Shown here piece after piece: positions 8,203 to 16,793 of a stretch of DNA of 64,000 nt (positions within the stretch are counted from its first letter, which is position 1; each line of letters begins with the position of its first letter). The translations under genes were made by a program, and so were the position numbers. Under the pieces are notes generated by a model that was not told where the DNA came from, did no database searches, and was given only the letters and a program-made list of their open reading frames with translations. This stretch comes from Mycolicibacterium fluoranthenivorans. Lineage in GTDB: Bacteria > Actinomycetota > Actinomycetes > Mycobacteriales > Mycobacteriaceae. The stretch is from the NCBI RefSeq assembly GCF_011758805.1, contig NZ_JAANOW010000001.1:744001-808000 (forward strand). The letters run 5' to 3'.

Positions 8203-8646
8203 TCAGCCGTTGCTGTAGACCCGGACCGGATCGATGAGCACCGCGGTGCGGCCCTGCTCCCGCATCACCCGGTCGTAGGTGTCCCAGTCGTCGTGGGTGC
8301 CGCCGGCCGCGGCGAAGATGTCGCGCAGTAGCACGCGTAACCGGTCGGGATCCGTCAACCACGGTTGCGGATCGGCCGGGCCGGCCAGTTCGGCGCGGCC
8401 CTCGACGGTGGCCCACTGCCAACCGGACCGGAAAGTCACCGCGATCTGTGGCCGCTCGCGCAGATTGGCCAGCTTCACCGGGCCGTAGGTGACGAACGCC
8501 AACACCGGCGCCCCGGTGGCGGGATGGGGGAGCACTCCCGCGTTGATCAGCGAGGACTGAATCGTGGCGTCGGCGCGCAGGGTGGACACCACCGCGAGGC
8601 CTTGATCCGCGGCGGCCAGCGCGGCCGCCTCCGTCAAAGTCGGCAT
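8203..8646 (-). CDS. PPOX-class F420-dependent oxidoreductase family protein
   Basis: 147 residues forming a flavin/deazaflavin-binding split barrel (GLAVVSTLRADATIQSSLINAGVL..., then a RPQIAVTF strand). The pattern fits the TIGR03618-like group of actinobacterial F420-binding proteins. Substrate is not predictable. ATG 8646 has AAAGGGG upstream. It ends six bases from the convergent arylsulfatase stop and lies downstream of the 2-hydroxyacid dehydrogenase, 34 bases away and same strand, so it may close an operon with 8681-10101. Confidence 0.85.
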   Translation of the reverse strand: MPTLTEAAALAAADQGLAVVSTLRADATIQSSLINAGVLPHPATGAPVLAFVTYGPVKLANLRERPQIAVTFRSGWQWATVEGRAELAGPADPQPWLTDPDRLRVLLRDIFAAAGGTHDDWDTYDRVMREQGRTAVLIDPVRVYSNG

Positions 8647-8680
8647 GGCCCACCCCTTTCGGCATCGTCGAGTTGTGTCG

Positions 8681-9589
8681 TCATGTCACCACATTGGGCG
8701 GGGTGCCGCCCTCGGCATAGATGTCGATCTGAGTGCGAGCGACGACCCAGGCCCGTTCCCACGCACCCTCGGTACTGCCCGCCACATGCGGTGTCAGCAG
8801 CAGACCCGGTGCCTTCCACAAGGGATGCCCCGAGGGCAACGGTTCGGGATCGGTGACGTCCAGGGCGGCGCGCAACCGCCCCGCGTTGAGTTCGGCCAGA
8901 AGCGCGTCGGTGTGTACCGCCCCGCCGCGGCCCGCGTTCACCACCACCGCGCCGTCTCGCAGTTTGCCGAGGAATTGCGCGTCGACCAGGCGGTAGGTCG
9001 ACTTGTCGGCGGGCAGCATGGCCACCACGACATCGGCATCCGGGAGCAGATCGTCGAGGTCGTCGATGATGTGCACCCCGGGACGCGGTCGACGGCCGAC
9101 CATGGTGACCTCGGCCTCGAACGGCGCCAAGCGGGACGCGAGATTGGTCGCGAGATCGCCTGCGCCCAGGATGACGACCCGTTTACCGATCAGCGTCTCG
9201 GTGACCTGAGGCCGCCAGAGCCCGGCGTCCTGTCGATCGCCGAACTCGCGCAGATCCCGGAAGATGGCCAGCAGCGCGGCCACCACCCATTCGGCCGACG
9301 AACCCCCGTGCGCCCCTCGCCCATTGGACAACATGACACTGTCGGGCAGCAGCGGTACCCACTGCTCATAGCCGGCGTTGAGCGTCTGCACCAGGCGAAG
9401 GTTGGGCAGGTCGACGAATCGGGCCCCGACCGCCGGGGCATTCTCGTATCCGACGACGACCACCGCGGCATCCAGTCCCGCCTCCGGCCACGGAGCGCCG
9501 GGCTGATACCGGACGGTCTCAAGATGCGGTGATTCGCCGAGTACCTTGACGCCGATCTCGTCCGGGACCAGGACCTTGCACGTGCTCAC
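8681..9589 (-). CDS. D-isomer-specific 2-hydroxyacid dehydrogenase
   Basis: 302 residues. The NAD-binding core has VVILGAGDLATNLASRL. Downstream are VVVNAGRGGAVHTDALLAEL with the conserved Arg, ALDVTDPEPLPSGHPLW with the Glu-containing loop, and LLTPHVAG with the catalytic His. These cover the R-E-H triad of the family, which interconverts 2-oxoacids and D-2-hydroxyacids. GTG 9587-9589 overlaps the stop of the upstream nitroreductase, indicating translational coupling. A second family member lies at 62031-62999. Confidence 0.88.
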   Translation of the reverse strand: MSTCKVLVPDEIGVKVLGESPHLETVRYQPGAPWPEAGLDAAVVVVGYENAPAVGARFVDLPNLRLVQTLNAGYEQWVPLLPDSVMLSNGRGAHGGSSAEWVVAALLAIFRDLREFGDRQDAGLWRPQVTETLIGKRVVILGAGDLATNLASRLAPFEAEVTMVGRRPRPGVHIIDDLDDLLPDADVVVAMLPADKSTYRLVDAQFLGKLRDGAVVVNAGRGGAVHTDALLAELNAGRLRAALDVTDPEPLPSGHPLWKAPGLLLTPHVAGSTEGAWERAWVVARTQIDIYAEGGTPPNVVT

Positions 9590-10101
9590 CAGTGCCCCTT
9601 GTGCACGACCTCGCCGAAGGGCCGGCGATCGGGCTTGACGATGGGCCGGAACGGCCGGTCGGCCGGGTATCCGATCCCGAGCAGATAGGACACCAGGTGG
9701 TCTTCGGGTACGCCCAGGATCTCGCGAGCCTTGACCTGATCGCCCACCGACGAGTGGCCGGTACCGATACCGAGATCGGTGGCGGCGATGGTCATCGCCA
9801 AGGTTGCCTGGCCGAGGTCGTACTGATCGATGAGTTTGGTGCGCTCATCCGGCGGCGCCGGCACGACCAGGGCAATCGCGGCCGGCGCCGATGCGATATG
9901 CCCGGCGCCGCGCCACACCGTCGAGAGTTCCTGCAGTGTGTCCCGGTCGGTCACGATGACGAAATCCCAGTGCTGCTGGTTGCGCGCCGACGGCGAGCGC
10001 CAACCCGCTTCGGCGATCCGGTCCAGGTCATCGTCGGACACCGGATCGGGGCGATAGCTGCGCACGTTACGCCGGGCCCTGATCGCATCCCAGGTTTCCA
10101 C
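9586..10101 (-). CDS. Nitroreductase-family FMN oxidoreductase
   Basis: About 171 residues with typical elements: an N-terminal RRNVRSYRPDPV (flavin phosphate contact), RSPSARNQQHWDF, and the C-terminal LLGIGYPADRP. The frame is open to TTG 10128, but GTG 10101 is preferred because GGAG lies 7 bases upstream and the family starts near VETWDAIRARRNVR. Reduces nitro, quinone or flavin-type substrates using NAD(P)H; the true substrate is unknown. Coupled by overlap to the downstream 2-hydroxyacid dehydrogenase. Confidence 0.85.
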   Translation of the reverse strand: METWDAIRARRNVRSYRPDPVSDDDLDRIAEAGWRSPSARNQQHWDFVIVTDRDTLQELSTVWRGAGHIASAPAAIALVVPAPPDERTKLIDQYDLGQATLAMTIAATDLGIGTGHSSVGDQVKAREILGVPEDHLVSYLLGIGYPADRPFRPIVKPDRRPFGEVVHKGHW

Positions 10102-10196
10102 TTTCGAACTCCGTTCCTCCACAGTCAAAACTGCGCGCAGGCGCCGCGTATTTCATGTATCGGGCCTTGGATTTTCCTGTGACCACACCGGTCGAC

Positions 10197-10823
10197 TCAC
10201 ACTCGCGCTGCGCTGCGCGGATGCTCCAGCCGCAGGATGGCGGCGTCGACGAGGCTCCGGATGATCTCGTCGGTGCTGAAATCGCTGAGCCACAGATTCG
10301 GCGAGTCGCTTCGGTGCAGCATGGCCACTCCATGCAGGGCCACCGACAGTGAGGCCGCAATCCGGTGCGCAGTCTTGCTCGGTGGTGACTGCGGCGCTCG
10401 GCTGCGACAGGCGAGCAACCCGCGGGTCACCGTCTCGAGGGCCTGGCGCGCGGCCGGCGGAATATCGGCCGACTGGGTCATCAGCGCATAGCGCAGCGGA
10501 AACCGCTGCGCGAAGGACACGTACGTCTGGCAACCGAGTATGAGTTTGTCTCGCGGGGTTGCGCCCGGTGCGCTCAGCTCGGTGATCTCGTCGCAGACCT
10601 GGCGCCAGCTGGCCTCGGCCACTGCCATCAGCACCTCGTCGCGGTCGGCGAAATGGGCGTAGACCGACGGGGCCGCGATGCCCGCTTCGCGGGCGATCCC
10701 GCGCAGGGAGACTTCCGCTTCGGTCTGCGCGGCGTCGATGACGCGGGTCGCGGCGGCCAGAATCTCGTCGCGCAGCAGTGCGCCGTGGCCGCGCTGGTTG
10801 CGCCGGCGAGCAGACTGGGACAT
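10197..10823 (-). CDS. TetR-family regulator of the mmpS-mmpL operon
   Basis: 208 residues. An N-terminal helix-turn-helix (EVSLRGIAREAGIAAPSVYAHFADRDEVL, about residues 38-66) precedes a ligand-binding domain with a TetR_C-like pattern. Divergent from mmpS. A 26-bp palindrome sits 11 bases before its start codon, so autoregulation together with control of the efflux operon is likely. In M. tuberculosis the related mmpS5-mmpL5 pair is controlled by a MarR protein; here the partner is TetR. Start ATG 10823. Confidence 0.88.
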   Translation of the reverse strand: MSQSARRRNQRGHGALLRDEILAAATRVIDAAQTEAEVSLRGIAREAGIAAPSVYAHFADRDEVLMAVAEASWRQVCDEITELSAPGATPRDKLILGCQTYVSFAQRFPLRYALMTQSADIPPAARQALETVTRGLLACRSRAPQSPPSKTAHRIAASLSVALHGVAMLHRSDSPNLWLSDFSTDEIIRSLVDAAILRLEHPRSAARV

Positions 10824-10833
10824 GCCGCCAGCA

Positions 10834-10859
10834 TAACATCCGTAAGTTTACAGATGTTA
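10834..10859. promoter_or_regulatory. TetR operator: 26-bp near-perfect palindrome
   Basis: The outer arms TAACATC (10834-10840) and GATGTTA (10853-10859) are perfect, and the inner GTAA/TTAC arms extend the symmetry, giving 22 of 26 symmetric positions. It lies in the tetR-mmpS divergent region immediately upstream of tetR. Confidence 0.7.
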
Positions 10860-10981
10860 GCTTTCGATTCACCCGGAACCTGCGGACATCGTACCCAACG
10901 GTGCGGCGCGGTGGTTCGGTGTCGGCAACGCCGAATTCCGTGCCGGTCATGAGCTGGCTCACGCTAACTTTACAGTCGTTT

Positions 10982-10997
10982 CCTTACTGTCGTAAGG
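10982..10997. promoter_or_regulatory. Second palindrome in the mmpS promoter region
   Basis: CCTTAC (10982-10987) and GTAAGG (10992-10997) are perfect 6-bp arms around TGTC, about 60 bases before the mmpS start. It shares GTAA/TTAC elements with the tetR-proximal operator but in a different arrangement, so it may be a second TetR site or a different factor's site. Confidence 0.45.
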
Positions 10998-11056
10998 TCA
11001 GCCACCATGGTTACCGACCAGGCGCGTAGGTGCGCCGTCGCGAACGGGGTATGGCA

Positions 11057-11491
11057 ATGAACGCAGTGGTACGCGCCCTGGCCAGAATCTGGGTACCCCT
11101 GGTCATCGTCCTCGTGGTCGGCGTCGGCGGGGTGATCATCAACCGATTCCACGGTGTGTTCGGATCCGGTCAGGACACCGGCGGCGGACGTGCGGAGAAC
11201 ATCGTCTCGACCGTGCCTAAATACGTGACCTACGAGGTGTACGGACCCGCGGGTACCGCGGGCATGATCAGCTATGTCGACGAGCATGCGCAGTCGCAGG
11301 AGGCGCGGTTCAGCACGCTGCCCTGGACTGTCACCCTGACGACCACGCTACCGAGCGTCTTCGCCAACATCATCGCCCAGGGCGACAGCCCGGAGCTGGG
11401 CTGCCGGATCACCGTCAACGGCGACGTGCGAGATCAGCAGTCCGTCAACGGAACCGACGCCACCGCGTTCTGTCTGGTGAAGGCGGCATGA
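11057..11491 (+). CDS. mmpS: MmpS-family membrane protein
   Basis: 144 residues. A short N-terminus is followed by one membrane helix (IWVPLVIVLVVGVGGVIINRF, about residues 9-30) and a periplasmic beta-rich domain ending in CRITVNGDVRD...ATAFCLVKAA. The two cysteines and this ending are typical of MmpS4/5. MmpS proteins work with the adjacent MmpL RND exporter. ATG 11057 is preferred (GGGG 8 bases upstream, family length); ATG 11051 and GTG 11030 are alternatives. The stop overlaps the mmpL start in ATGA. Confidence 0.9.
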   Translation: MNAVVRALARIWVPLVIVLVVGVGGVIINRFHGVFGSGQDTGGGRAENIVSTVPKYVTYEVYGPAGTAGMISYVDEHAQSQEARFSTLPWTVTLTTTLPSVFANIIAQGDSPELGCRITVNGDVRDQQSVNGTDATAFCLVKAA

Positions 11492-14385
11492 GCGATGCTT
11501 GCGAGCCGATCATGAACCCGCACGGGCACGGCGCGCCAGGACGCTACCCCCGCCTGGTCCGGACCCTGTCGATACCGATCATCCTGCTCTGGCTGGCTGT
11601 CACCGCCGCGACCAATCTCCTTGTCCCGCAGCTGGAGAAAGTCGGCGCCGATAACGCCGTGTCACTGTCCCCGCAGGATGCACCGTCAGTGATCGCGATG
11701 AAGCACATCGGCGAGAAGTTCGGTGAATTCGGTTCGGACAGCGTGCTCATGGTGGTACTGGAAGGCGACGAACCGCTGGCCGAGCAGGCGCACCGCTATT
11801 ACGGCGCACTGGTACAGCGGCTCCAGGCGGACACCGCGCACGTGGAGCATGTTCAGGACTTCTGGGGCGACCGGATCACCTCGGCCGGATCGCAGAGTGA
11901 AGACGGCAGGGCGGCCTACGTGCAGGTGCACCTCGCAGGCAACCAGGGGTCGGCACAGGGTGTGGAATCCGTCGACGCCGTGCGCCACATCGTCGAGGAA
12001 TCCGACCCGCCGCCGGGGTTGCGGGCCTATGTGACCGGCCAGGCCGCACTGGTCGCCGACACCAACGAGGCCGGCGACAAGAGCATGGTGAAGATGACGG
12101 GCATCACCCTGCTGGTCATCGCGATCATGCTGTTGGTCGTCTATCGCTCGGTGACGACGACGCTGATCGCCCTGCTGGTGGTGCTCACCGAGATGAGCAT
12201 GGCCCGCGGGCTGATCGCGGTGCTCGGCGCGCAACACATCCTCGGGTTGTCGACCTTCGTGGTCAGCATCCTCACCGCGCTGGCCATCGCGGCGGGCACC
12301 GATTACTGGATCTTTCTGCTCGGCCGGTATCACGAGGCCCGCAACGCCGGAGAAGACCGCGAGACTGCGTACTACACGACGTTCTCCGGTGTCTCCCATG
12401 TGATCCTGGGATCGGGGTTGACGATTGCGGGCGCCATGCTCTGTCTGCACTTCACCCGGCTCAACTACTTCAACACCCTCGCCGTCCCCTGCGCACTGGG
12501 CATGCTCGTGATCCTGGTGATGGCGTTGACCTATGCGCCGGCGGTGCTCGCGGTGAGCAGCCGGTTCGGGCTACTGGATCCCAAGCGCGCGACCAAGACC
12601 CGCGGCTGGCGGAGGGTGGGCACCGCGATCGTCCGGTGGCCGGTCCCGATTCTCGCCGCCGCCACGGCCATCGCGCTGATCGGAGTGCTCGCGCTGCCCG
12701 GTTACCGGACCAACTACGACAACCGGCATTACGTACCCGCGGACGTGCCGTCCAATATCGGCAATGCCGCGGCCGAGAAACACTTCTCGGCGGCCCGGAT
12801 GAATCCCGACATGCTGATGGTCGAAACCGACCACGACATGCGCAATTCCCGGGACATGCTGGTACTGGACCGGATCGCGAAGAACATCTTCCGGGTGCCG
12901 GGTATTGCTCGCGTGCAGAGCATCACCCGGCCACTGGGACCTCCGATGGAACACGGGTCGGTGCCGTTCCAGATCAGCGCCCAGGGTGTGACGATGCGCG
13001 AGACACTGCAGTTCCTGAAGGCCCGTCTGGACGATACGCAGACCATGACAGACCATCTCAGTGCGATGATCGCCGTCATGGCGCGCCTGCACGATCTGAG
13101 CGTGCAACTGTCCGATGCCACCCATACCTCGGTGGGCACCGTGCACGACATGCAGGCCACCACGGCTGAATTGCGGGACCGGGTAGCAGATTTCGACGAT
13201 TTCTTCCGGCCGCTGCGTAACTACTTCTACTGGGAGCCGCACTGCTTCGACATCCCGGCGTGTTCGGCGATGCGTTCGGTATTCGAGGCGACCGACAGCG
13301 TGGACACCCTGGCGGAGAACACCAAAGCGCTGGCCGACCAGATGGACAAGGTCGATGCGCTGACCCCGCAGATCGCCGCCCAGATTCCGCCGATGATCAG
13401 CCTGTCCACCAGCGTGCGCGACCTCATGGTCACCATGCACAGCACGTTCGGCGGGATGATCACCCAGATGGAGCAGATGACCGACACGGTGGCGGTGATG
13501 GGGCAGACCTTCGACGACGCGAAGAACGACGACATGTTCTACCTTCCGCCGGAAGCCTTTGCCAGTCCCGACTTTCAGCGCGGCATGGCGTTGATGCTGT
13601 CCCCGGACGGTAAGGCTGCCCGCATCATCATCACTCACGACGGCGACCCGGCCACCATCGAAGGTATCGCCCACGTCGATGCCGAACTACAGGCGGCCAA
13701 GGAGGCGGTCAAAGGCACTCCGCTGGCGAACGCGAAGTTCTATCTGGGCGGAACCGCGGCCACCTACAAAGACATTCAACAGGGCGCGCACTACGACCTG
13801 CTGATCGCGGCGATCGCGGCGATCATCTTGATCTTCGCCGTCATGTTGCTGATCACCCGCGCTTTGGTGGCGTCCGTCGTCATCGTCGGGACGGTGGTGC
13901 TGTCGCTGGCGTCCTCGTTCGGCCTGTCGGTACTCATCTGGCAGTACTTCCTGGGGATCGAGCTGCAGTGGCTGGTGGTGGCCATGTCGGTGATCGTGTT
14001 GCTGGCCGTCGGTTCCGACTACAACCTGCTGGTGGTGTCCAGGATGAAGGAGGAGATACCTGCCGGTCTCAAGACCGGCCTGATCCGGGCGATGGGAGCC
14101 ACCGGTGGTGTGGTGACCGCGGCGGGAATGGTGTTCGCGTTCACGATGATCTCGATGATCGTCAGTGACCTTCGTTCGGTCGGGCAGATCGGTACGACCA
14201 TCGGGTTGGGGCTGCTGTTCGACACGTTCATCGTCCGCTCGTTGATCACCCCGTCGATTGCGGCGTTGTTCGGACGCTGGTTCTGGTGGCCGCTCAAGGT
14301 GCGCAGCAGGCCGGCCCGGGCCTCGCGACCATCGGATCCGGATACCGAACCCGTGCCCGTCCTCGCGGTGGAAGGACAGTCATGA
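11488..14385 (+). CDS. mmpL: MmpL-family RND transporter
   Basis: 965 residues with the MmpL plan: one N-terminal helix, a periplasmic domain, a helix bundle (about 190-370), a second large periplasmic domain with a helical hairpin insert (about 515-680), and a second bundle (about 770-930). The proton-relay Asp-Tyr pairs are present at GTDYWIF (D272/Y273) and GSDYNLL (D844/Y845). The long coiled-coil-like insert groups it with MmpL4/5-type proteins, which export siderophores and drugs, rather than MmpL3. Substrate here is inferred only by family. Starts in ATGA overlap with mmpS and overlaps a thioesterase gene at its end. Confidence 0.92.
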   Translation: MSDACEPIMNPHGHGAPGRYPRLVRTLSIPIILLWLAVTAATNLLVPQLEKVGADNAVSLSPQDAPSVIAMKHIGEKFGEFGSDSVLMVVLEGDEPLAEQAHRYYGALVQRLQADTAHVEHVQDFWGDRITSAGSQSEDGRAAYVQVHLAGNQGSAQGVESVDAVRHIVEESDPPPGLRAYVTGQAALVADTNEAGDKSMVKMTGITLLVIAIMLLVVYRSVTTTLIALLVVLTEMSMARGLIAVLGAQHILGLSTFVVSILTALAIAAGTDYWIFLLGRYHEARNAGEDRETAYYTTFSGVSHVILGSGLTIAGAMLCLHFTRLNYFNTLAVPCALGMLVILVMALTYAPAVLAVSSRFGLLDPKRATKTRGWRRVGTAIVRWPVPILAAATAIALIGVLALPGYRTNYDNRHYVPADVPSNIGNAAAEKHFSAARMNPDMLMVETDHDMRNSRDMLVLDRIAKNIFRVPGIARVQSITRPLGPPMEHGSVPFQISAQGVTMRETLQFLKARLDDTQTMTDHLSAMIAVMARLHDLSVQLSDATHTSVGTVHDMQATTAELRDRVADFDDFFRPLRNYFYWEPHCFDIPACSAMRSVFEATDSVDTLAENTKALADQMDKVDALTPQIAAQIPPMISLSTSVRDLMVTMHSTFGGMITQMEQMTDTVAVMGQTFDDAKNDDMFYLPPEAFASPDFQRGMALMLSPDGKAARIIITHDGDPATIEGIAHVDAELQAAKEAVKGTPLANAKFYLGGTAATYKDIQQGAHYDLLIAAIAAIILIFAVMLLITRALVASVVIVGTVVLSLASSFGLSVLIWQYFLGIELQWLVVAMSVIVLLAVGSDYNLLVVSRMKEEIPAGLKTGLIRAMGATGGVVTAAGMVFAFTMISMIVSDLRSVGQIGTTIGLGLLFDTFIVRSLITPSIAALFGRWFWWPLKVRSRPARASRPSDPDTEPVPVLAVEGQS

Positions 14386-15212
14386 CCGGTACCCGGCCGT
14401 TCACCGACCTGCTCGCCTTGGAGGTGCTCGGGGAGGGCCACTTCGGGGCGACGGTGGACCCCATCTGGACCATCGGACCCAAGGTCCATGGCGGCTGCAT
14501 GATGGCGGTGTGCGCCGCCGCGGCCCGGCGCGCGATCGGTGCGGTGGCACTGCAGCCGATTGCCGTGAGCGCCAACTACCTACACGCACCCGATCCGGGA
14601 GCGGTCACGCTCACCACCACCGTGCGCAAACGTGGACGTCAGGTCTGCGTCGTCGACGTCGAACTGCGCCAGCGGGACCGAACCGCGGTGTCGGCGACGG
14701 TCACGCTGGGGCTTCTCGACGTCTCCGCACCGCGCCACCAGGAACCACTGGCCGTCGCCGCGATGGCATCGGCACCACCTGCCGACGCCATCCCCGTCAC
14801 TGCGGACCACCCCATGGGCCAGATCGTGCACGTCGCCAGAGGCTGCGATCTGCGCGTCGATCCGTCCGCGGCGCACTACCTGTCCGGGCGACAGGGCGAT
14901 CCGATCAACCGGATGTGGCTGCGACCTTTCGCCGATGACGAGGCCGACACCGACACCTCATTGCTCTTCGCCCTCATGGCCGGGGATATCAGTGCGCCGG
15001 TCACGATGAACCGCGGCATGTTGGGTTGGGCCCCCACCGTCCAGCTCACCACCTATCTGCGTCGACAGCCGGCCCCCGGCTGGATGCGGGTGCTGGCCAG
15101 CGCCACCGTGCTGGGGGACACCTGGTTCGAAGAGGACCACGTCATCCTCGACGCGGCCGGGCAGGTCGTCGTGCAGAGCAGGCAGCTCGCGATGATCCCG
15201 AAAGGGGCGTGA
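14382..15212 (+). CDS. Acyl-CoA thioesterase-like double-hotdog protein
   Basis: 276 residues built from two hotdog domains: GPKVHGGCMMAVCAAAARRAI in the first and DTWFEEDHVILDAAGQVVVQSRQLAM in the second. This matches TesB-like acyl-CoA thioesterase family proteins. ATG 14382 overlaps the mmpL stop, so the gene belongs to the mmpS-mmpL operon. The link suggests that the exported molecule may contain an acyl group or be made with acyl-CoA intermediates (inference). Two other proteins of this type are in the window at 40190-41005 and 52496-53296. Confidence 0.8.
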   Translation: MTGTRPFTDLLALEVLGEGHFGATVDPIWTIGPKVHGGCMMAVCAAAARRAIGAVALQPIAVSANYLHAPDPGAVTLTTTVRKRGRQVCVVDVELRQRDRTAVSATVTLGLLDVSAPRHQEPLAVAAMASAPPADAIPVTADHPMGQIVHVARGCDLRVDPSAAHYLSGRQGDPINRMWLRPFADDEADTDTSLLFALMAGDISAPVTMNRGMLGWAPTVQLTTYLRRQPAPGWMRVLASATVLGDTWFEEDHVILDAAGQVVVQSRQLAMIPKGA

Positions 15213-15311
15213 CGGCAGGGCCGAGGTGAACGCCGACGACGGTGCGATCTCGGCGGGGCCTGCGCTTCTCGCGAGGTTGCCAGGGTATCCGGCGGGTAAC
15301 CCAGCTCACAT

Positions 15312-15337
15312 GTTTGCACCGGCGGATCTTCGGGAAT
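15312..15337 (+). promoter_or_regulatory. SigF-like promoter of the Rho-N protein gene
   Basis: GTTT at 15312-15315 and GGGAAT at 15332-15337 are 16 nt apart. The -10 is GGGAA rather than GGGTA, an allowed GGGWAT variant in SigB/SigF-type promoters. It lies about 44 bases before the GTG start. Confidence 0.4.
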
Positions 15338-15380
15338 GAGAAGACGGCTCAGGATTTGCCGAGGGCGAGGGGGTAGTACG

Positions 15381-15638
15381 GTGCCGAATGCATCGATCAA
15401 GAACGAGGAGCTGTACCAGGAGCTGCGAGAGGAGGGCGACTCCAAGGAGAAAGCCGCTCGAATCTCCAACGCAGTGGCCAACCGTGGGGCGTCCACCGTC
15501 GGCCGCAAAGGTGGGCGGTCCGGGAGCTATGACGCATGGACCGTTGCCGAGCTGCGTAAGCGTGCCAAAGAACTCGGATTGACCGGTTATTCGAACCTGT
15601 CCAAGGACAAGCTGATCGCCAAGTTGCGGGACTACTAG
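15381..15638 (+). CDS. Small Rho-N / SAP-like domain protein (stress-type)
   Basis: 85 residues. The C-terminal half, YDAWTVAELRKRAKELGLTGYSNLSKDKLIAKLRDY, is a Rho-termination-factor N-terminal-like helix-extended-loop-helix, a nucleic-acid-binding fold. The N-terminal half (NEELYQELREEGDSKEKAARISNAVANRG) matches small DUF7218-type proteins found in many actinobacteria. GTG 15381 follows GAGGGGG at suitable distance. The function is unknown; a DNA/RNA-binding stress protein is a reasonable inference given the SigF-like promoter. Confidence 0.8.
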   Translation: MPNASIKNEELYQELREEGDSKEKAARISNAVANRGASTVGRKGGRSGSYDAWTVAELRKRAKELGLTGYSNLSKDKLIAKLRDY

Positions 15639-15667
15639 GCACCGGCGGTGCGCAGCGGTTCACGCAC

Positions 15668-16738
15668 TCACGTCGGGACCACTCCGCGCGGCAGGATCAA
15701 CGGCAGGTCGTTGTAGGTGACGATGCCCGGTGCCGCCGCGACGACGGCCGGGATCGCGTTCAGCGGGGGTGTGGCCGTCATGATGTGGCCGAGCACCATG
15801 AACTCCTCCAGCGTGGTCGCCTCGAAGTCCGGTGGCGGTAGGAAGCCGACCTTCATGGTGACCGTCGGCCGGCCGGCCACCTCGATGACCCATCCGTCCT
15901 GATCGATCTGCCAATCGGGCTCCAGGGTCTGGCCCTTGCGCCAGCGCAGGGTCAATTCGACGATGGTGCGCTGGCCGCCGGCTGGATCGTTTTTCAGGCC
16001 CTTCCAGCTGACGAACACCCCGGCTACGCCCCCGGCCGGAATGGTCCAGGACCCCAGGTCCAGGTCAGCGGTCGTCTTCGCATATTCGGCATCGCAGCGC
16101 ACCTCGTCGAACTCGACGCCCAGCGCGTCGCCGATCATCCGCACCGCTTCGCCGAACACCCCGGTGCCGTGCGCGGTCATCGTCGGCAGCTCAGGGTCGT
16201 CGATGGGCCTGCCGAAGCCGACGGGCATCTCGGTCTCGGGGGAGTCGTAGAACGTCGTGTCGGCCGCCTCGTTGACGGTGATCTTGTCGACCCGGTCGCA
16301 GATGCCGGCCGCCACGACGGCCAGCTGGTTGACGTAGCCGGGGCTGATCCCGGACCCGAACATGGTGGATCCGCCACGCCGGCACGCGTCGGCGATGCGG
16401 TCGCGGCCCTCGCCCTGGTTGTGGCCGGTGATGAACGAGGCCGTCGCGACGACGTTGACGCCGGCCTCCAGGATGCGGACCAGTTCATCGACGTCGATCC
16501 ACATCGGGTTGTAGACCACCACGTCGGGCTTGAGCGCGAGCAGGGCGTCGACGTCATTGGTGGCGGTCACCCCGAGGGGGGCGATACCGGCCAGCTGACC
16601 GACATCCTTACCGGCCTTGTCCGGCGACCAGGCGTAGCACCCGATCAACTCCAAGGTGGAATTCCTGGCGATGGCGGCGACGGAACTCTTGCCCACATTG
16701 CCCGTCGTCCACTGCACAACCCGGTACGGCTCGGTCAT
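15668..16738 (-). CDS. Dihydrodipicolinate-reductase-like NAD(P)-binding protein
   Basis: 356 residues. The N-terminal Rossmann fold (YRVVQWTTGNVGKSSVAAIARN, about 5-26) binds NAD(P). The rest resembles the DapB-like / 'NAD(P)H-dependent amine dehydrogenase' family common in mycobacteria (ASFITGHNQGEGRDRIADACRRGGSTMFGSGISPG). The true reaction is unknown. A frame extension to 16948 is ignored because homology begins at MTEPYRVVQW and it would overlap the divergent tetR. Divergent from a TetR gene with a palindrome between them. A homologue of similar length is at 50837-51913, also beside a TetR. Confidence 0.82.
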   Translation of the reverse strand: MTEPYRVVQWTTGNVGKSSVAAIARNSTLELIGCYAWSPDKAGKDVGQLAGIAPLGVTATNDVDALLALKPDVVVYNPMWIDVDELVRILEAGVNVVATASFITGHNQGEGRDRIADACRRGGSTMFGSGISPGYVNQLAVVAAGICDRVDKITVNEAADTTFYDSPETEMPVGFGRPIDDPELPTMTAHGTGVFGEAVRMIGDALGVEFDEVRCDAEYAKTTADLDLGSWTIPAGGVAGVFVSWKGLKNDPAGGQRTIVELTLRWRKGQTLEPDWQIDQDGWVIEVAGRPTVTMKVGFLPPPDFEATTLEEFMVLGHIMTATPPLNAIPAVVAAAPGIVTYNDLPLILPRGVVPT

Positions 16739-16747
16739 GTCGGTGAG

Positions 16748-16767
16748 TTTTTCACGGTCGTGAGAAA
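16748..16767. promoter_or_regulatory. Palindromic operator between NAD(P)-binding protein and TetR genes
   Basis: The arms TTTTTCACG and CGTGAGAAA flank GT and pair with one mismatch. The site fills most of the 55-base divergent spacer and is probably bound by the TetR protein encoded at 16794. Confidence 0.6.
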
Positions 16768-16793
16768 AAGAAAAGAGGGCTAGTCTCGGCGGG

